The notes below the pieces were generated by a model. It had not been told where the DNA came from and searched no databases. It saw only the letters and a program-made list of their open reading frames with translations. DNA of 64,000 nt from Thioclava sp. ES.031 (lineage in GTDB: Bacteria > Pseudomonadota > Alphaproteobacteria > Rhodobacterales > Rhodobacteraceae). Positions 35,473 through 44,477 of this stretch are shown here, piece by piece. How positions within the stretch are numbered: position 1 is the first letter of the stretch; every line of letters starts with the position of its first letter. Where the stretch lies: assembly GCF_002563775.1 (NCBI RefSeq), contig NZ_PDJO01000001.1, positions 630,001-694,000 of the forward strand. The letters are read 5' to 3'. A program made the position numbers and the translations under genes.

Positions 35473-36312
35473 TTATCCCTTGCTTCCGCCTACGGTCATC
35501 GCTTGCACGACATAGCGCTGGAAGATCAGGAAAAGGACGACGACCGGAAGCGAGGCGATCACGCCCGAGGCCATGACGCGGCCCAGCCCTTCCGATTGCG
35601 CGAAGTTCGATTGCAGGCTCGCAAGGCCCAGCGTGATGGTGAACATTTCCTTGTGGCTCGCCGAAACCAGCGGCCAGAGATAGTCGTTCCACGCGTAGAG
35701 GAACGTAAGGATCGCAAGCGTCATCATTGCGGGACGCGCGAGGGGCAGCATCACGAACCAGAAGATCTGGAACGGTCCCACCCCGTCGATGCGCGCGGCG
35801 TCCTCGATATCCTTCGGCGCGGCCTTGAAGAACTGCATCATCAGGAAGACGCCGATCGGCACAGCCACGCGCGGCAGGATCAGCGCGCCATAGCTGTTGT
35901 GCCAGCCGAACTTGGCCAACATCGTGTAGAGCGGAATAAAGATCGCCTGTTCCGGCACCATCAGGCCGAGCAGAATGAAGATGGTGATTGCGGTCTTGAA
36001 GCGAAATTCGAGCCGGGCGAGCGCATAGCCTGCGGTCGTCGAGACGGCGAGCACCGCGAGGGTCATGCCACCTGCAACGACGATCGAGTTGAAAAACCAG
36101 CGCGGCGTATCCCCGAAGGAAAAGAGCTTTGCGTAATTGTCCCACGTGAAAGGGATCGGGATCATACCCAGCCAGGTCGAAGCGGTGGTTCGCGCCAGAA
36201 CCTCGTTCGGCTGGAACGAGAGCGATACCATCCAGAGCGTCGGCACGAGCCAGATAAAGGCGGGAATGGCGAGCGCTATGCAGAGCCAGTAATAGCTACG
36301 TTTCGACGTCAT
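35473..36312 (-). CDS. Sugar ABC transporter permease (MalG-like)
   Basis: A 279-residue CUT1 permease with six helices and the coupling loop AARIDGVGPFQIFWFVMLPLARPAMMT. It starts within the stop codon of the upstream permease (overlap of 4 bases at 36309-36312). It is a partner of the protein encoded at 36309. Confidence 0.9.
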   Translation of the reverse strand: MTSKRSYYWLCIALAIPAFIWLVPTLWMVSLSFQPNEVLARTTASTWLGMIPIPFTWDNYAKLFSFGDTPRWFFNSIVVAGGMTLAVLAVSTTAGYALARLEFRFKTAITIFILLGLMVPEQAIFIPLYTMLAKFGWHNSYGALILPRVAVPIGVFLMMQFFKAAPKDIEDAARIDGVGPFQIFWFVMLPLARPAMMTLAILTFLYAWNDYLWPLVSASHKEMFTITLGLASLQSNFAQSEGLGRVMASGVIASLPVVVLFLIFQRYVVQAMTVGGSKG

Positions 36313-37412
36313 TCGCTTTTCTCCCGACCGATGAGGAACTGGATCACGGCGAAGACGCTCATGATCGCGAAGAGGAAGACCGCCATGGCCGAGGCGCGCC
36401 CGATCTCGCTGTCGCGGAAAGCCGACTGGTAGATGTAGCGCACAAGCACTTGGGTGCGGTCATCCGGGCCGCCTTGCGTCATCAGGTGCGACTGCCCGAA
36501 GACCTGGAAATGCAGGATGATCTGCAAGACGACGACGAGCGTGATGGTTCGTTTGAGGTTCGGCAGGGTGATGAACCAGAACGATTTCCATCCCCGCGCA
36601 TTGTCGAGTGCCGCCGCCTCGTAGATTTCGCGGTTGATGTCCTGGATCCCGGCGAGGAACAGGATCATGGCGATGCCCAGCGACCACCAGATCGTCGTGA
36701 CCACGATCGCCAGCATCGCGAAATGCGGATCGGTGAGCCAGCTGACCGGAGAGCCGCCGAACACCCGGATCACGTTGTCGATCAGCCCCTGTGTGGGCGA
36801 GAACATGATCTGCCAGATCAGGGTGACGACCGTCACCGAGAGGACCTGGCTCAGGAAGAACAACGTGCGGAACACGGCCATCATCCGGGTCTCGCGATTG
36901 AGCGCGGCTGCCAGCAAAAGCGCCGCAATGGTGGTGCCCGGGGCTGCGAGCGTCACGAACAGCACCGTGTTGCCGACGGTCGGCCAGAACCTGCGATCGA
37001 ACCAGCGACCGCCTTCACCGGGCGTGAAGCCGAGGAGGAGAAAGATGAGTAGAGCCGCGATCGCGATCGGGATCGCGCTGCGGCCACTCAAACGGCCCGC
37101 CCGGTGAAGTCCGAACGCGCCAGCCAGAACGGCGAGCGCGAGAAGCTGGACGAGGGGGTGCGACAGTGGCCCCCAGGTGATGTTTCGTCCCCAGAGCATG
37201 TGAACGTAATTGTGCAGCCCGACCCATTTCGCTGCCGCGGGGTTCATTGCCACTGCGAGAAGATTCCAGTCGTGCAGGCTGATCCAGACGCCTTTGAAGA
37301 AAGGGTAGACGAGAAAGGCGCAATAGGTGGCGAGAAATGGGGCCAGAAGCGCCCATGCCGCCTGCTGCTGCGAGAGCGTCCTTTTGCGTTTCCCGGTCGT
37401 TTGCCGTGCCAT
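36309..37412 (-). CDS. Sugar ABC transporter permease (MalF-like)
   Basis: A 367-residue permease, longer than most CUT1 MalF-like proteins because of an extra helix pair near residues 85-125 (LVQLLALAVLAGAFGLHRAG, then AIPIAIAALLIFLLLGF). The coupling loop is EAAALDNARGWKSFWFITLPNLK. It is the first gene of the operon, starting 107 bases from the divergent LacI gene. No ATP-binding gene is in the operon, so it probably shares a multi-use MsmX/UgpC-type ATPase encoded elsewhere. Confidence 0.88.
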   Translation of the reverse strand: MARQTTGKRKRTLSQQQAAWALLAPFLATYCAFLVYPFFKGVWISLHDWNLLAVAMNPAAAKWVGLHNYVHMLWGRNITWGPLSHPLVQLLALAVLAGAFGLHRAGRLSGRSAIPIAIAALLIFLLLGFTPGEGGRWFDRRFWPTVGNTVLFVTLAAPGTTIAALLLAAALNRETRMMAVFRTLFFLSQVLSVTVVTLIWQIMFSPTQGLIDNVIRVFGGSPVSWLTDPHFAMLAIVVTTIWWSLGIAMILFLAGIQDINREIYEAAALDNARGWKSFWFITLPNLKRTITLVVVLQIILHFQVFGQSHLMTQGGPDDRTQVLVRYIYQSAFRDSEIGRASAMAVFLFAIMSVFAVIQFLIGREKSE

Positions 37413-37445
37413 GCGCCTCCTCCCAAAGCTCGCATTAGCTCTTGT

Positions 37446-37460
37446 GCTAATAATATTAGC
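37446..37460. promoter_or_regulatory. Candidate LacI-family operator
   Basis: GCTAATAATATTAGC is a perfect 15-base odd-centre palindrome in the 107-base gap between the sugar permease gene and the divergent LacI gene. The centre is 33 bases upstream of the permease start. Tight palindromes of this size next to a LacI gene usually bind the regulator. Confidence 0.7.
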
Positions 37461-37519
37461 AATGTCAGATAGAGACCGCCACCTGTCAATGAAATTTCCT
37501 CGGATCCCGGATTTTCGCG

Positions 37520-38566
37520 ATGCAAGAACCTGAAAAGAAAAAGCAAAAAAAAGCGAAAGTGACGATGAAGGACGTGGCCCTCGCAGCCGGGGTGTCGCAA
37601 TCGACGGTATCGTTCGTGCTGAACGGGCAGGAGGACATGCGGATCGGCAAGGAGACCCGGGATCGGGTTCTCAAGGCCGCCGAGGCGCTGGATTACCGAT
37701 ACCGTTCAGCCGGGCGCCCGCCGTCGCGCAGTCGTCCCGCGACTTACGGTTTCATGATCGACGAAATCGCAACGAGCCCCTTCGCGTCGATCTCCATCGA
37801 GGCGTTCCAGGAACAGGCCTGGTCCGACGGCGCGCTCGTGGAGATCGCGATGACAGGGGGGGATTCGGGCTACGAACAGCAAGTTTTGCAGAAATGGCAG
37901 CGCGACGGGCTCGATGGGGTGGTCTATGCCTCGATCCTCACGCGCGAGGTGTCACCCCATGTCGCGCTCCGCAAGCATCGCGCGGTGCTGCTCAATTGCC
38001 ATGACAAGGAGGGCCTGTTCCGCGCGGTGGTGCCTGCGGAGCGGCGCGGCGGCCACGCCGCAACGAGGGCGCTGATTAGCGAGGGCTATCGACGGATCGC
38101 GTTCATCGCGGGCGAAGCCTGGATGGAAGCGTCCGAGCAGCGTCAGGAGGGTTTCATCCGCGCGATGCGCGAAAGCGGCCTGGAGCCTGAACCCGAGTTG
38201 ATCCGACAGGGGAATTTCATGCCGAGCGGCGGCTACCGCGAAAGCCGCGCGCTGCTCTCCCTCGATGCGCCCCCCGAAGCGATTTTCTGCGCCAACGACC
38301 TGACCGCACTCGGGTGTTACGAAGCGCTGAAGGAACATGGCGTGCGCGTCGGAGCGGATATCGCCGTGGTCGGCTACGACGACCAGGAGATCGCGCAGCA
38401 CCTCTCGCCCGCGCTCTCCACCGTGCTTCTTCCGCATGGCGAGATGGGGCGCTGGTGCGCCCGGCAGCTGCGGGCGAAATCGACCCTGCTTCCGCGGGTC
38501 GAACGCATGGCCTGTCCTTTCGTTGCGCGGCAGTCGCATTTGAGAGCTCCCCACACGGCCGAATAG
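37520..38566 (+). CDS. LacI-family transcriptional repressor
   Basis: A 348-residue LacI regulator. After a lysine-rich lead (EPEKKKQKKAK) comes the helix-turn-helix (VTMKDVALAAGVSQSTVSFVLNG in two parts), and then the periplasmic-binding-like effector domain with AIFCANDLTALGCYEAL and AVVGYDDQEIAQHLSP. It is divergent from the sugar operon at 37412 and most likely represses it through the palindrome at 37446. Confidence 0.88.
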   Translation: MQEPEKKKQKKAKVTMKDVALAAGVSQSTVSFVLNGQEDMRIGKETRDRVLKAAEALDYRYRSAGRPPSRSRPATYGFMIDEIATSPFASISIEAFQEQAWSDGALVEIAMTGGDSGYEQQVLQKWQRDGLDGVVYASILTREVSPHVALRKHRAVLLNCHDKEGLFRAVVPAERRGGHAATRALISEGYRRIAFIAGEAWMEASEQRQEGFIRAMRESGLEPEPELIRQGNFMPSGGYRESRALLSLDAPPEAIFCANDLTALGCYEALKEHGVRVGADIAVVGYDDQEIAQHLSPALSTVLLPHGEMGRWCARQLRAKSTLLPRVERMACPFVARQSHLRAPHTAE

Positions 38567-38845
38567 AGACTCGCTTCAGCTGACACTGGTTTTTCGAAAG
38601 CTCTCCCGCCCGATCCGATTTCTCGGAGCGGATCTCGTTCGTGCATGAAGATCTATTGATCGTCAGAGCCAAAAGTCGCTGACAGTTCCCCTGAAGATAA
38701 GCTGGCGAGCCCGAAGAAAAGTTGAAGGGTCTCCTATGACATCAGGGGATCGATTAGCGGATTTGAGCATACGCTTCGATAATGGCAGGGCCTCCAGGCG
38801 GGGCCGTTCATCTCGTTCAATTGCGACCACCAACGCGCGTGGAAA

Positions 38846-39078
38846 CGCAGGCCGCCGTTGGCGAGGTCACTGCCGCGCTCACCGACGGCCGTGCTGATAT
38901 CTCGGAAGGCGTCATCGTGATGAAGTATATGCCGCTCTGCCTCGCGGAGCTTGGCGAGAGCGACGAAGACCGGATGATCCGTGGTGTGCTGGATCTCTTG
39001 GTGCGTGCCGGGGAGGTCGGGGTCGGCGGCCTGCAGCAGTCGTGCGATGAGGAGGTTAATGGGCCGGGAATGGGGTAG
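38846..39078 (+). pseudogene. Truncated copy of the MobV relaxase C-terminus
   Basis: The last 77 codons of the relaxase (16937-18184) recur here: TQAAVGEVTAALTDG against KQAALRDVIAALSDG, DRMIRGVLDLLVRAGEVGVG against DWMIRAVLDLLVRAGEAGVG, and a shared GPGM ending. The frame is open from 38782, but the upstream codons do not match. The N-terminal nicking domain is missing, so it cannot be an active relaxase. It probably records a second relaxase gene destroyed by a rearrangement. Confidence 0.8.
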
Positions 39079-39090
39079 GCCTGGAGGAGT

Positions 39091-40602
39091 TCAGTCGGGA
39101 GGCCAGGCTGCCGCGTAGGCCGCCTCGATCACGGTGACTTCCTCTTCCGTCAGCGTCGAGAACTCCTTGCGCAAGGCACGTCTGGATAGCGTGCCGTTGC
39201 CTTGTTCCAGAAAACCTCGCAGTAAATCCACCATTGGGGCGGGCATGTCCAGTAACGCGTCGACACTGGATTTGAACCGATCATAGCGCTCAATGTAGTC
39301 AATTTCCCTGGGTAGGTCCTGCTCGACCGTTTCCCTGACACAATCGGCGACGAACTCGGCATGCATGGTGCTGTCGAAGAAGCGGTAAAGCGCCGCTGTA
39401 TCCGACAGGACTTCCACATTCCCCCGGGCCGTGGGCTTCCACTCGATGAACTCCATCATAGGCTCCGAGACGGACTTTAGAACAACGCTGTATTCCTCGA
39501 TACGCCGGTGGACCACGACGCTGATCGGGAAGACCAGGCCCGTCGGGTTGAACCCGCCACGGGCCAAAACATGGTGCAGCAGATACCGATGGAGACGACC
39601 GTTCCCATCCTCGAAGGGGTGGATGTAGACAAAACCGAACGCCACCGCGGCCGCGACCACCATCGGGTCAAAACCGCCCTCGAGAGCCCGCGTTTCATAG
39701 AGTGCGATTCCCTCGAGGAGGTCAGCCAGATCTTCATGGCGGGCGCTGATATGCACCGGCTCCGGGACCCTTCCGTCGCGGCTGTGGCTACCAATGAAGC
39801 CACCCTCCTTGCGAACCCCCATCGTCACGAAGCGTGCATCTCGCAAGACAATCTGTTGCAGGCGCTCAAGCTCGCCCTGCGATAGCGGATGGCTTCCCGC
39901 CTCGCCGATTGCACGTGCCCAGCGGGCTGCTCGCTGGGGGCCTGGTTTCTCCTGCTCGATCGCAAAGGAAGCCTTGGAATCGTCAAGCAACAGGAAAGCC
40001 GCGGCGCGCGACACGATATGCTGCGGCGCCTTTCCTGTGATCTCCCTTGCCAGAGTTGGCAGTTGCAGCGCGATCAGCCGCTCGAGCTTCTGGGACCTCT
40101 GCACGAGAGGACAAAAGGCCGGGGTGCCGGGCAAGTTATCGATAATCTTGTGGCGGGCCGATCGAATCCCTGGATCGATAGCGAAATAGATGTCTGGATC
40201 GAGCGCGGGTTGATACTTCACTTTCCCAAGGTCAGGCAGGTCCAGCATCTCGCCTGTCAGCCATTCCCAAAAGAACCAAAGTCGACGCGCGACGAGGCCG
40301 GTCGCTCCCATCAAGGCTCGGGAAATCTCGGAAGGGTCTGCAACCCTTGTGACCTCATGCATGATCCGAAGATCGATGCCTTCGTTCTTGATGGCAAAGG
40401 TCAGGTGATCAAAGACGGCCTCACCCGGCCATTGCTCCGATCGAAATATCTCCCATTCCGGCTCGGACCGGCGTTCGTGGTGATCGGAGACGAGAGCCAG
40501 GCGGCGCGGCATGGGCGTGCGCAGGTCGAGCTCGCTGATCAGCCAGCCATATCCTGCAACCTGGCCTGGGCCAGGGAGCTTGCGTCCGTAGAAATTCATC
40601 AC
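39091..40602 (-). CDS. Fic-domain protein (probable AMPylase)
   Basis: A 503-residue Fic protein. The active-site motif is complete: H328-PFEDGNGR-LHR (HPFEDGNGRLHR), so it should transfer AMP or another nucleotide to a protein hydroxyl. An inhibitory-helix-like S212-FAIE lies upstream in the class II position, though followed by Gln where Gly or Asn is usual. An unassigned N-terminal region of about 190 residues precedes it, and a C-terminal region may carry a winged helix (TLSRRALRKEFSTLTEEE). No small antitoxin gene is adjacent. It sits in an accessory region beside a relaxase fragment, which hints at horizontal origin. Confidence 0.85.
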   Translation of the reverse strand: MMNFYGRKLPGPGQVAGYGWLISELDLRTPMPRRLALVSDHHERRSEPEWEIFRSEQWPGEAVFDHLTFAIKNEGIDLRIMHEVTRVADPSEISRALMGATGLVARRLWFFWEWLTGEMLDLPDLGKVKYQPALDPDIYFAIDPGIRSARHKIIDNLPGTPAFCPLVQRSQKLERLIALQLPTLAREITGKAPQHIVSRAAAFLLLDDSKASFAIEQEKPGPQRAARWARAIGEAGSHPLSQGELERLQQIVLRDARFVTMGVRKEGGFIGSHSRDGRVPEPVHISARHEDLADLLEGIALYETRALEGGFDPMVVAAAVAFGFVYIHPFEDGNGRLHRYLLHHVLARGGFNPTGLVFPISVVVHRRIEEYSVVLKSVSEPMMEFIEWKPTARGNVEVLSDTAALYRFFDSTMHAEFVADCVRETVEQDLPREIDYIERYDRFKSSVDALLDMPAPMVDLLRGFLEQGNGTLSRRALRKEFSTLTEEEVTVIEAAYAAAWPPD

Positions 40603-40980
40603 CGCGCCACGAAAATAATCACTTTGATAATGTTTAGTTAGATTTTTTTCACCAAATCTGCAAGATCATCCGCGTAGAGAACCGTCACCTCGTGTCGATT
40701 TCCTTCACTTTGAGCGCTTTTCTTTCGAATCTCGTCACTTCTGCCGCCGCCAAGCGCTCGCAGGCGTCTCAGGTCCGGTCTCCCGGGCGAAATCTTGGGA
40801 CGTTCTCTCCAAGCACGCGCTTCATGGTGTCGGTGATAGACGGTAACGCTTCTCTAGATGGTGGAAGGGGCCGCGCGCGAAGCCTCTGACGTAGCGCAGC
40901 GCGCGGCTGGGCTGACGGCCACCGTGCTTCTTCGCAGTTTAGGTTTGTTCAACGACCGATGAAAACGAAGGAGGGCACGA
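40603..40980. other. Intergenic region upstream of fic
   Basis: This stretch has an AT-rich segment near 40615-40660 that should carry the fic promoter. The remainder, up to the IS256 remnant, shows no conserved frame. Confidence 0.4.
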
Positions 40981-41088
40981 TGACTGAGATCATGATCGAC
41001 CTTCCGGGCTTGATCGTCGGGAGCGATGACACGAATTTTCTGCGCGCGTTGATCCACGGCGCCGCGCAACGGCTGATGGGCATAGAAC
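40981..41088 (+). mobile_element. IS256-family transposase, N-terminal remnant
   Basis: A GGAGGG ribosome site precedes an ATG and about 36 codons (MTEIMIDLPGLIVGSDDTNF, then LRALIHGAAQRLMGIE) that read like the start of an IS256/Mutator transposase. After that the expected GAxxxER and RNGYRDR blocks are absent. The catalytic DDE domain is missing. No terminal inverted repeats were identified. Confidence 0.6.
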
Positions 41089-41653
41089 TGGTCGTCGTTC
41101 TCAGGGGGGGAGTGCGATCCGGTCTTGCACCTTGCGGCCCGCTGATCTCCCAGTTGAGAGATCTTCGAACTGTTCGGCGTGCTATCGTTGCCGATCCTCC
41201 TTTCGGAAGGACATTTCAATCCTTCCGAAGAGAGAACACTAACCGGATCGCTCAGACATAATATGCATGCAAGGTGCTGAAGTAAATATAAAAATAACTC
41301 TGGGTTGTGATGTGGTGAGCTGACGCAAGGTAAGCGTCGGCGTCTCTTGCTTAACGTCACCCCAGAGATATCACGCGTATTTGATGGGCGCTCCGGGCGT
41401 GAGCCCTGTGCAGGTGTTGAGTTCGAACACATTCGTCAGAGCTCAAAGAAAGGATTGCGAAGTTCTTGATAGACATTCAGGAAAACGGCTTCCACTGAGC
41501 GCGGACCGGCTGACAATTCTGAACATGTGCGGGTCCACCTGATCTCGCGATCTCGCGATCGCGTGCAAATTCAAGAGGCCCTCGTGATCCGAATCCGCTT
41601 AAATGGCGTATCCCTCTCATGGCCAAAACGGGGCCCAATCAGGGAGTATGAGT
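41089..41653. other. Non-coding stretch before the fasciclin gene
   Basis: About 560 bases with no recognisable gene. It includes an AT-rich part at 41262-41305 and is probably debris following the IS256 remnant, ending in the promoter of the next gene. Confidence 0.4.
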
Positions 41654-42145
41654 ATGCTGAGAAGAACTTTCATGGCGGCGGTCATCGTAGGCACTGCCTT
41701 CGTTTCGACGCCGATTTACGCAGATGATCACGGCAAGATGGATATCGTCGATACCGCCGTCGGCGCAGGCAGCTTCGGTACGTTGGTCGCCGCCGTTCAG
41801 GCGGCGGGCCTCGTCGATACGCTCAAAGGCGATGGTCCTTTCACCGTCTTCGCCCCGACGGACGAGGCCTTCGCCAAACTTCCCGAAGGCACCGTCGATG
41901 ACCTGCTCAAACCGGAGAACAAGGATAAGCTCACCGCGATCCTCACTTATCACGTCGTGCCGGGCAAGGTGATGTCGGGAGATTTGACCGACGGGATGAT
42001 GGCTGAGACCGTCCAGGGCTCGCAGGTGACGATCAAGACCGAACCCGCAGTCATGGTCGACGATGCCAATGTCACACAGGCCGATATCGAGGCCAGCAAC
42101 GGTGTGATCCATGTCATCGACACCGTGATTATGCCGAAGATGTAA
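41654..42145 (+). CDS. Secreted fasciclin-domain protein
   Basis: A 163-residue protein. ATG 41654 has AGGGAG 7 bases upstream; ATG 41648 would be too close to it. A Sec signal ([18 protein letters not shown]) precedes one FAS1 domain: [20 protein letters not shown] and [20 protein letters not shown] (conserved H1 box), [10 protein letters not shown], and the ending [13 protein letters not shown] (H2 box). Bacterial FAS1 proteins act in adhesion or surface association; the partner is unknown. It stands alone, with decayed sequence on both sides. Confidence 0.88.
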   Translation: MLRRTFMAAVIVGTAFVSTPIYADDHGKMDIVDTAVGAGSFGTLVAAVQAAGLVDTLKGDGPFTVFAPTDEAFAKLPEGTVDDLLKPENKDKLTAILTYHVVPGKVMSGDLTDGMMAETVQGSQVTIKTEPAVMVDDANVTQADIEASNGVIHVIDTVIMPKM

Positions 42146-43478
42146 CAGGGCCGCCTTCGGTCTCATCCAATGTGGCGGCAGGCCATCGACACCGTTGCGC
42201 GCGCTTGACTGGTTGCAGCGCGCGCAACACTCAGTCTCGGAGTGCCAAGCGGTGTTTCGTTCAAGCCGGGTCTGACCGCTGTCGGTCCGCACAGGACACT
42301 CGTCTCCAATATTCATGCTGCCTTGCAGCTTCGCCAAGGTGGCCAGGAAAGTGCCGCGAATAGCGCCGATTTGAGATTGAGCTGGTGTCTCTCGGTTTGC
42401 GCGACGGGCCTGTTGCCCTCGATCGAGATTTTCCGCCGCATATCCGGGCGCGCACCCGGATGGCTCTGACAAGTCCGGGGTTCGCGCGGGGCCCTGAAGT
42501 AGCGTCGCGGGTGAGACGTTGGGCAGTGGAGGCCGTCACGGAAGGCAAGAGGGCGATCGGCAGCTTTTTTGATTCGCTCCAAGCGCTTGCTGATCAATTT
42601 GGGCGGCCCATGTCTTCGAGGATTTCCAATTTTTTACCATCTTTCCACTTGCGATCGCGGGTTTGCTGGTCGCTGTGCTCAATATGTTTTCAGGCGACAA
42701 CACTCCGCTCAGCGTTATCGGTGGCAACGGCGGAGTAAAATCCTGCCATTGGGCGGCGCAAAAACCGGCCGCTTCGGGGTTTGGGCGCGACGCGCGCCAT
42801 GAGGCGGCGGCCAGTCAGCCGCGCTCCCCAGATAGCTGGCGGTTGACTGGCTGCCTTGGCCCGTGAGGGCCAAGCCTTTATCGGCTGGATCAGGCGGTGT
42901 CGGTGGACTTGCGCGCACGGCGAAAGCTCCAAGCGGGGTGTTTTTTCCGAAACGAGGCTGGCACGACGTCAAAACTACCTGTTCGTTAGCCTTATGATGC
43001 TGCCAGCCCAAAATCGCGCGGCGAGATCGCGATATCGGCAATCGTGTAGTTGTCGAGCGTCGCCAAGAAAGCCGCCCGGGCTTCCGCCAAGGGAGAAATC
43101 AAACGGCAGGACGCTGTGATCGCTCATCCTCGTTGATCGAGCGATCTGAAGGCAGTTCATCCCATCAGCTCATCTCACAGAGAAACTGAGCTGCCGGTAT
43201 CCGCGAGGACGATGGTTTGGAACCGGACACCTTCCCCGCGACGACCAGATCCTGACGCTCGCGCTGACCGAACGAACTCCCTTTTCTCGGAACACGATGT
43301 GTGAGCAGAGAACGGGGAGCATTCACTTTCAGCTATCCCGATTTCAGGGCCTTGCATGCGGCGAGCACCCGTTGCGCCGACGCCTCAGATGAATCTCGGC
43401 GGATTGACCACTGGGTCCTCGTATAACACGCTGTCAGCAAGGTGGTTTCGAGCGCAGATGCGCGGTCGCAGCGTCTGC
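42146..43478. other. Decayed region without intact genes
   Basis: These 1.3 kb have no frame that looks complete. A plus-strand piece near 42605-42735 encodes a hydrophobic segment (FFTIFPLAIAGLLVAVLNMF) and then GDNTPLSVIGGNGG, suggesting a lost membrane protein. The minus-strand NsrR-like tail at 42992-43123 is listed separately. The rest is unrecognised. Confidence 0.5.
42992..43123 (-). pseudogene. Rrf2/NsrR-like regulator, C-terminal remnant
   Basis: On the minus strand a 43-codon piece reads ASCRLISPLAEARAAFLATL then DNYTIADIAIS, ending in a stop. This follows the C-terminus of NsrR-type Rrf2 regulators (CxL....L..A..AFL..LD.YTLAD), which sense nitric oxide. A stop codon lies immediately upstream in the frame and no helix-turn-helix is found, so the gene is broken. 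Confidence 0.6.
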
Positions 43479-44354
43479 TCATGGCCTCCCGATTGGCAGC
43501 AGAAAGCCGATTTCATCTTCGATGGCCTTGATCATGACTGACTTCATGCGCCTTGGCGTATGGGCCGTTATCGGAAACGAGTCGTTGAGTTTCGGTCGGT
43601 TCCTCATGCCGTAGTTCATCATGCCGTTGGGGAGCGGCGGCTCCACGCCTTTTGCGATCGCTAGCAAAGTGCCAGGCTGCTGCACGACGATCAGAGCGGG
43701 CGTCGGCATGCGGATTGCCCCAATCCCCCTGATCTTGTTGAGAGCCCTGCAAAGCGTCTCGGAGGACATATCCAGCAGAGAGGCGATGTCGCGCCGCTTG
43801 AGCGATATCGGCAAATGTGTCTCGGTCGTGCCGGACTGGGGCGGCAGCTGAGCGAACAATAAGGCCGCAATACGTTGAGTTGTTCCCTTGCCGCGCAGGG
43901 ACGACATCCAGAGGCGCTCCTTCTCGAGCTGACGGATGGTCGCGGCGAGATAGCCTTTCTGCAACGCTTCGTGCTCGGACAGCAGCGTTTCAAAACTCGA
44001 ACGCGTCATCCAGCACAGGGTAACATCCGTTGCAGCTTCCCAGGCCAGTCTGTTCTCGGTAGCACCGATATCACCAACGATGTCGCCGGTAGAGAGCAGG
44101 CTCAGGATGTGCATTTCACCGTCTTCAGTCTGGTTGACGACTTTCACGGCTCCCGAACAGAGAATGCCGATCCAGATCGCGGGTTCGCCCTGGGCAAAGA
44201 TGGTCGTGCCCGACGGGAAGCGGGCGACGTGTGTTCGCATTGCCAAGGCTTTCGCCGCGCACGCGTCAATCTCCCCGAAAAATCCAATTCCATCCTCCAC
44301 GAACTGGAGACAGGTCGATGTTGGTGCGCAGGTGAGTTGACTATCAAGCAGCAT
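43479..44354 (-). CDS. Crp/Fnr-family regulator
   Basis: A 291-residue regulator, longer than the usual 230-250. A cyclic-nucleotide-binding-like barrel (RFPSGTTIFAQGEPAIWIGIL, LLSTGDIVGDIG) precedes the dimer helix and the helix-turn-helix (LKRRDIASLLDMSSETLCRAL). The N-terminal cysteines C9, C15, C32 and C66 do not follow the FNR iron-sulfur spacing, so oxygen sensing by a cluster is uncertain. The last 50 or so residues after the wing (PNGMMNYGMRNRPKL onward) have no match I know and may be a recent read-through. It may control the nearby stress and envelope genes. Confidence 0.82.
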   Translation of the reverse strand: MLLDSQLTCAPTSTCLQFVEDGIGFFGEIDACAAKALAMRTHVARFPSGTTIFAQGEPAIWIGILCSGAVKVVNQTEDGEMHILSLLSTGDIVGDIGATENRLAWEAATDVTLCWMTRSSFETLLSEHEALQKGYLAATIRQLEKERLWMSSLRGKGTTQRIAALLFAQLPPQSGTTETHLPISLKRRDIASLLDMSSETLCRALNKIRGIGAIRMPTPALIVVQQPGTLLAIAKGVEPPLPNGMMNYGMRNRPKLNDSFPITAHTPRRMKSVMIKAIEDEIGFLLPIGRP

Positions 44355-44477
44355 GTAGACCTCGCCTAAATAATTGTTTTTTCAGGTCAGTCTTGATGAC
44401 CTCCGCTGAGAACTTCCCGTCAACATAATCGCAATCACAAGGATCGGTCCTGACATGGATCAGCGTGCCGAGCGCAA

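Noticed and set aside
38614..38636. Terminator hairpin after the LacI gene (GATCCG ... CGGATC)
   Set aside because: Six-base stem, long loop and no T tract; not strong enough to list.
16937..39078. The two relaxase copies as ends of one 22-kb transposon
   Set aside because: Only the tail is shared, the DNA has diverged strongly, no terminal repeats or transposase are linked, and the genes in between look native.
43479..44354. Oxygen-sensing FNR with an iron-sulfur cluster
   Set aside because: The cysteines at 9, 15, 32 and 66 do not follow the FNR spacing.
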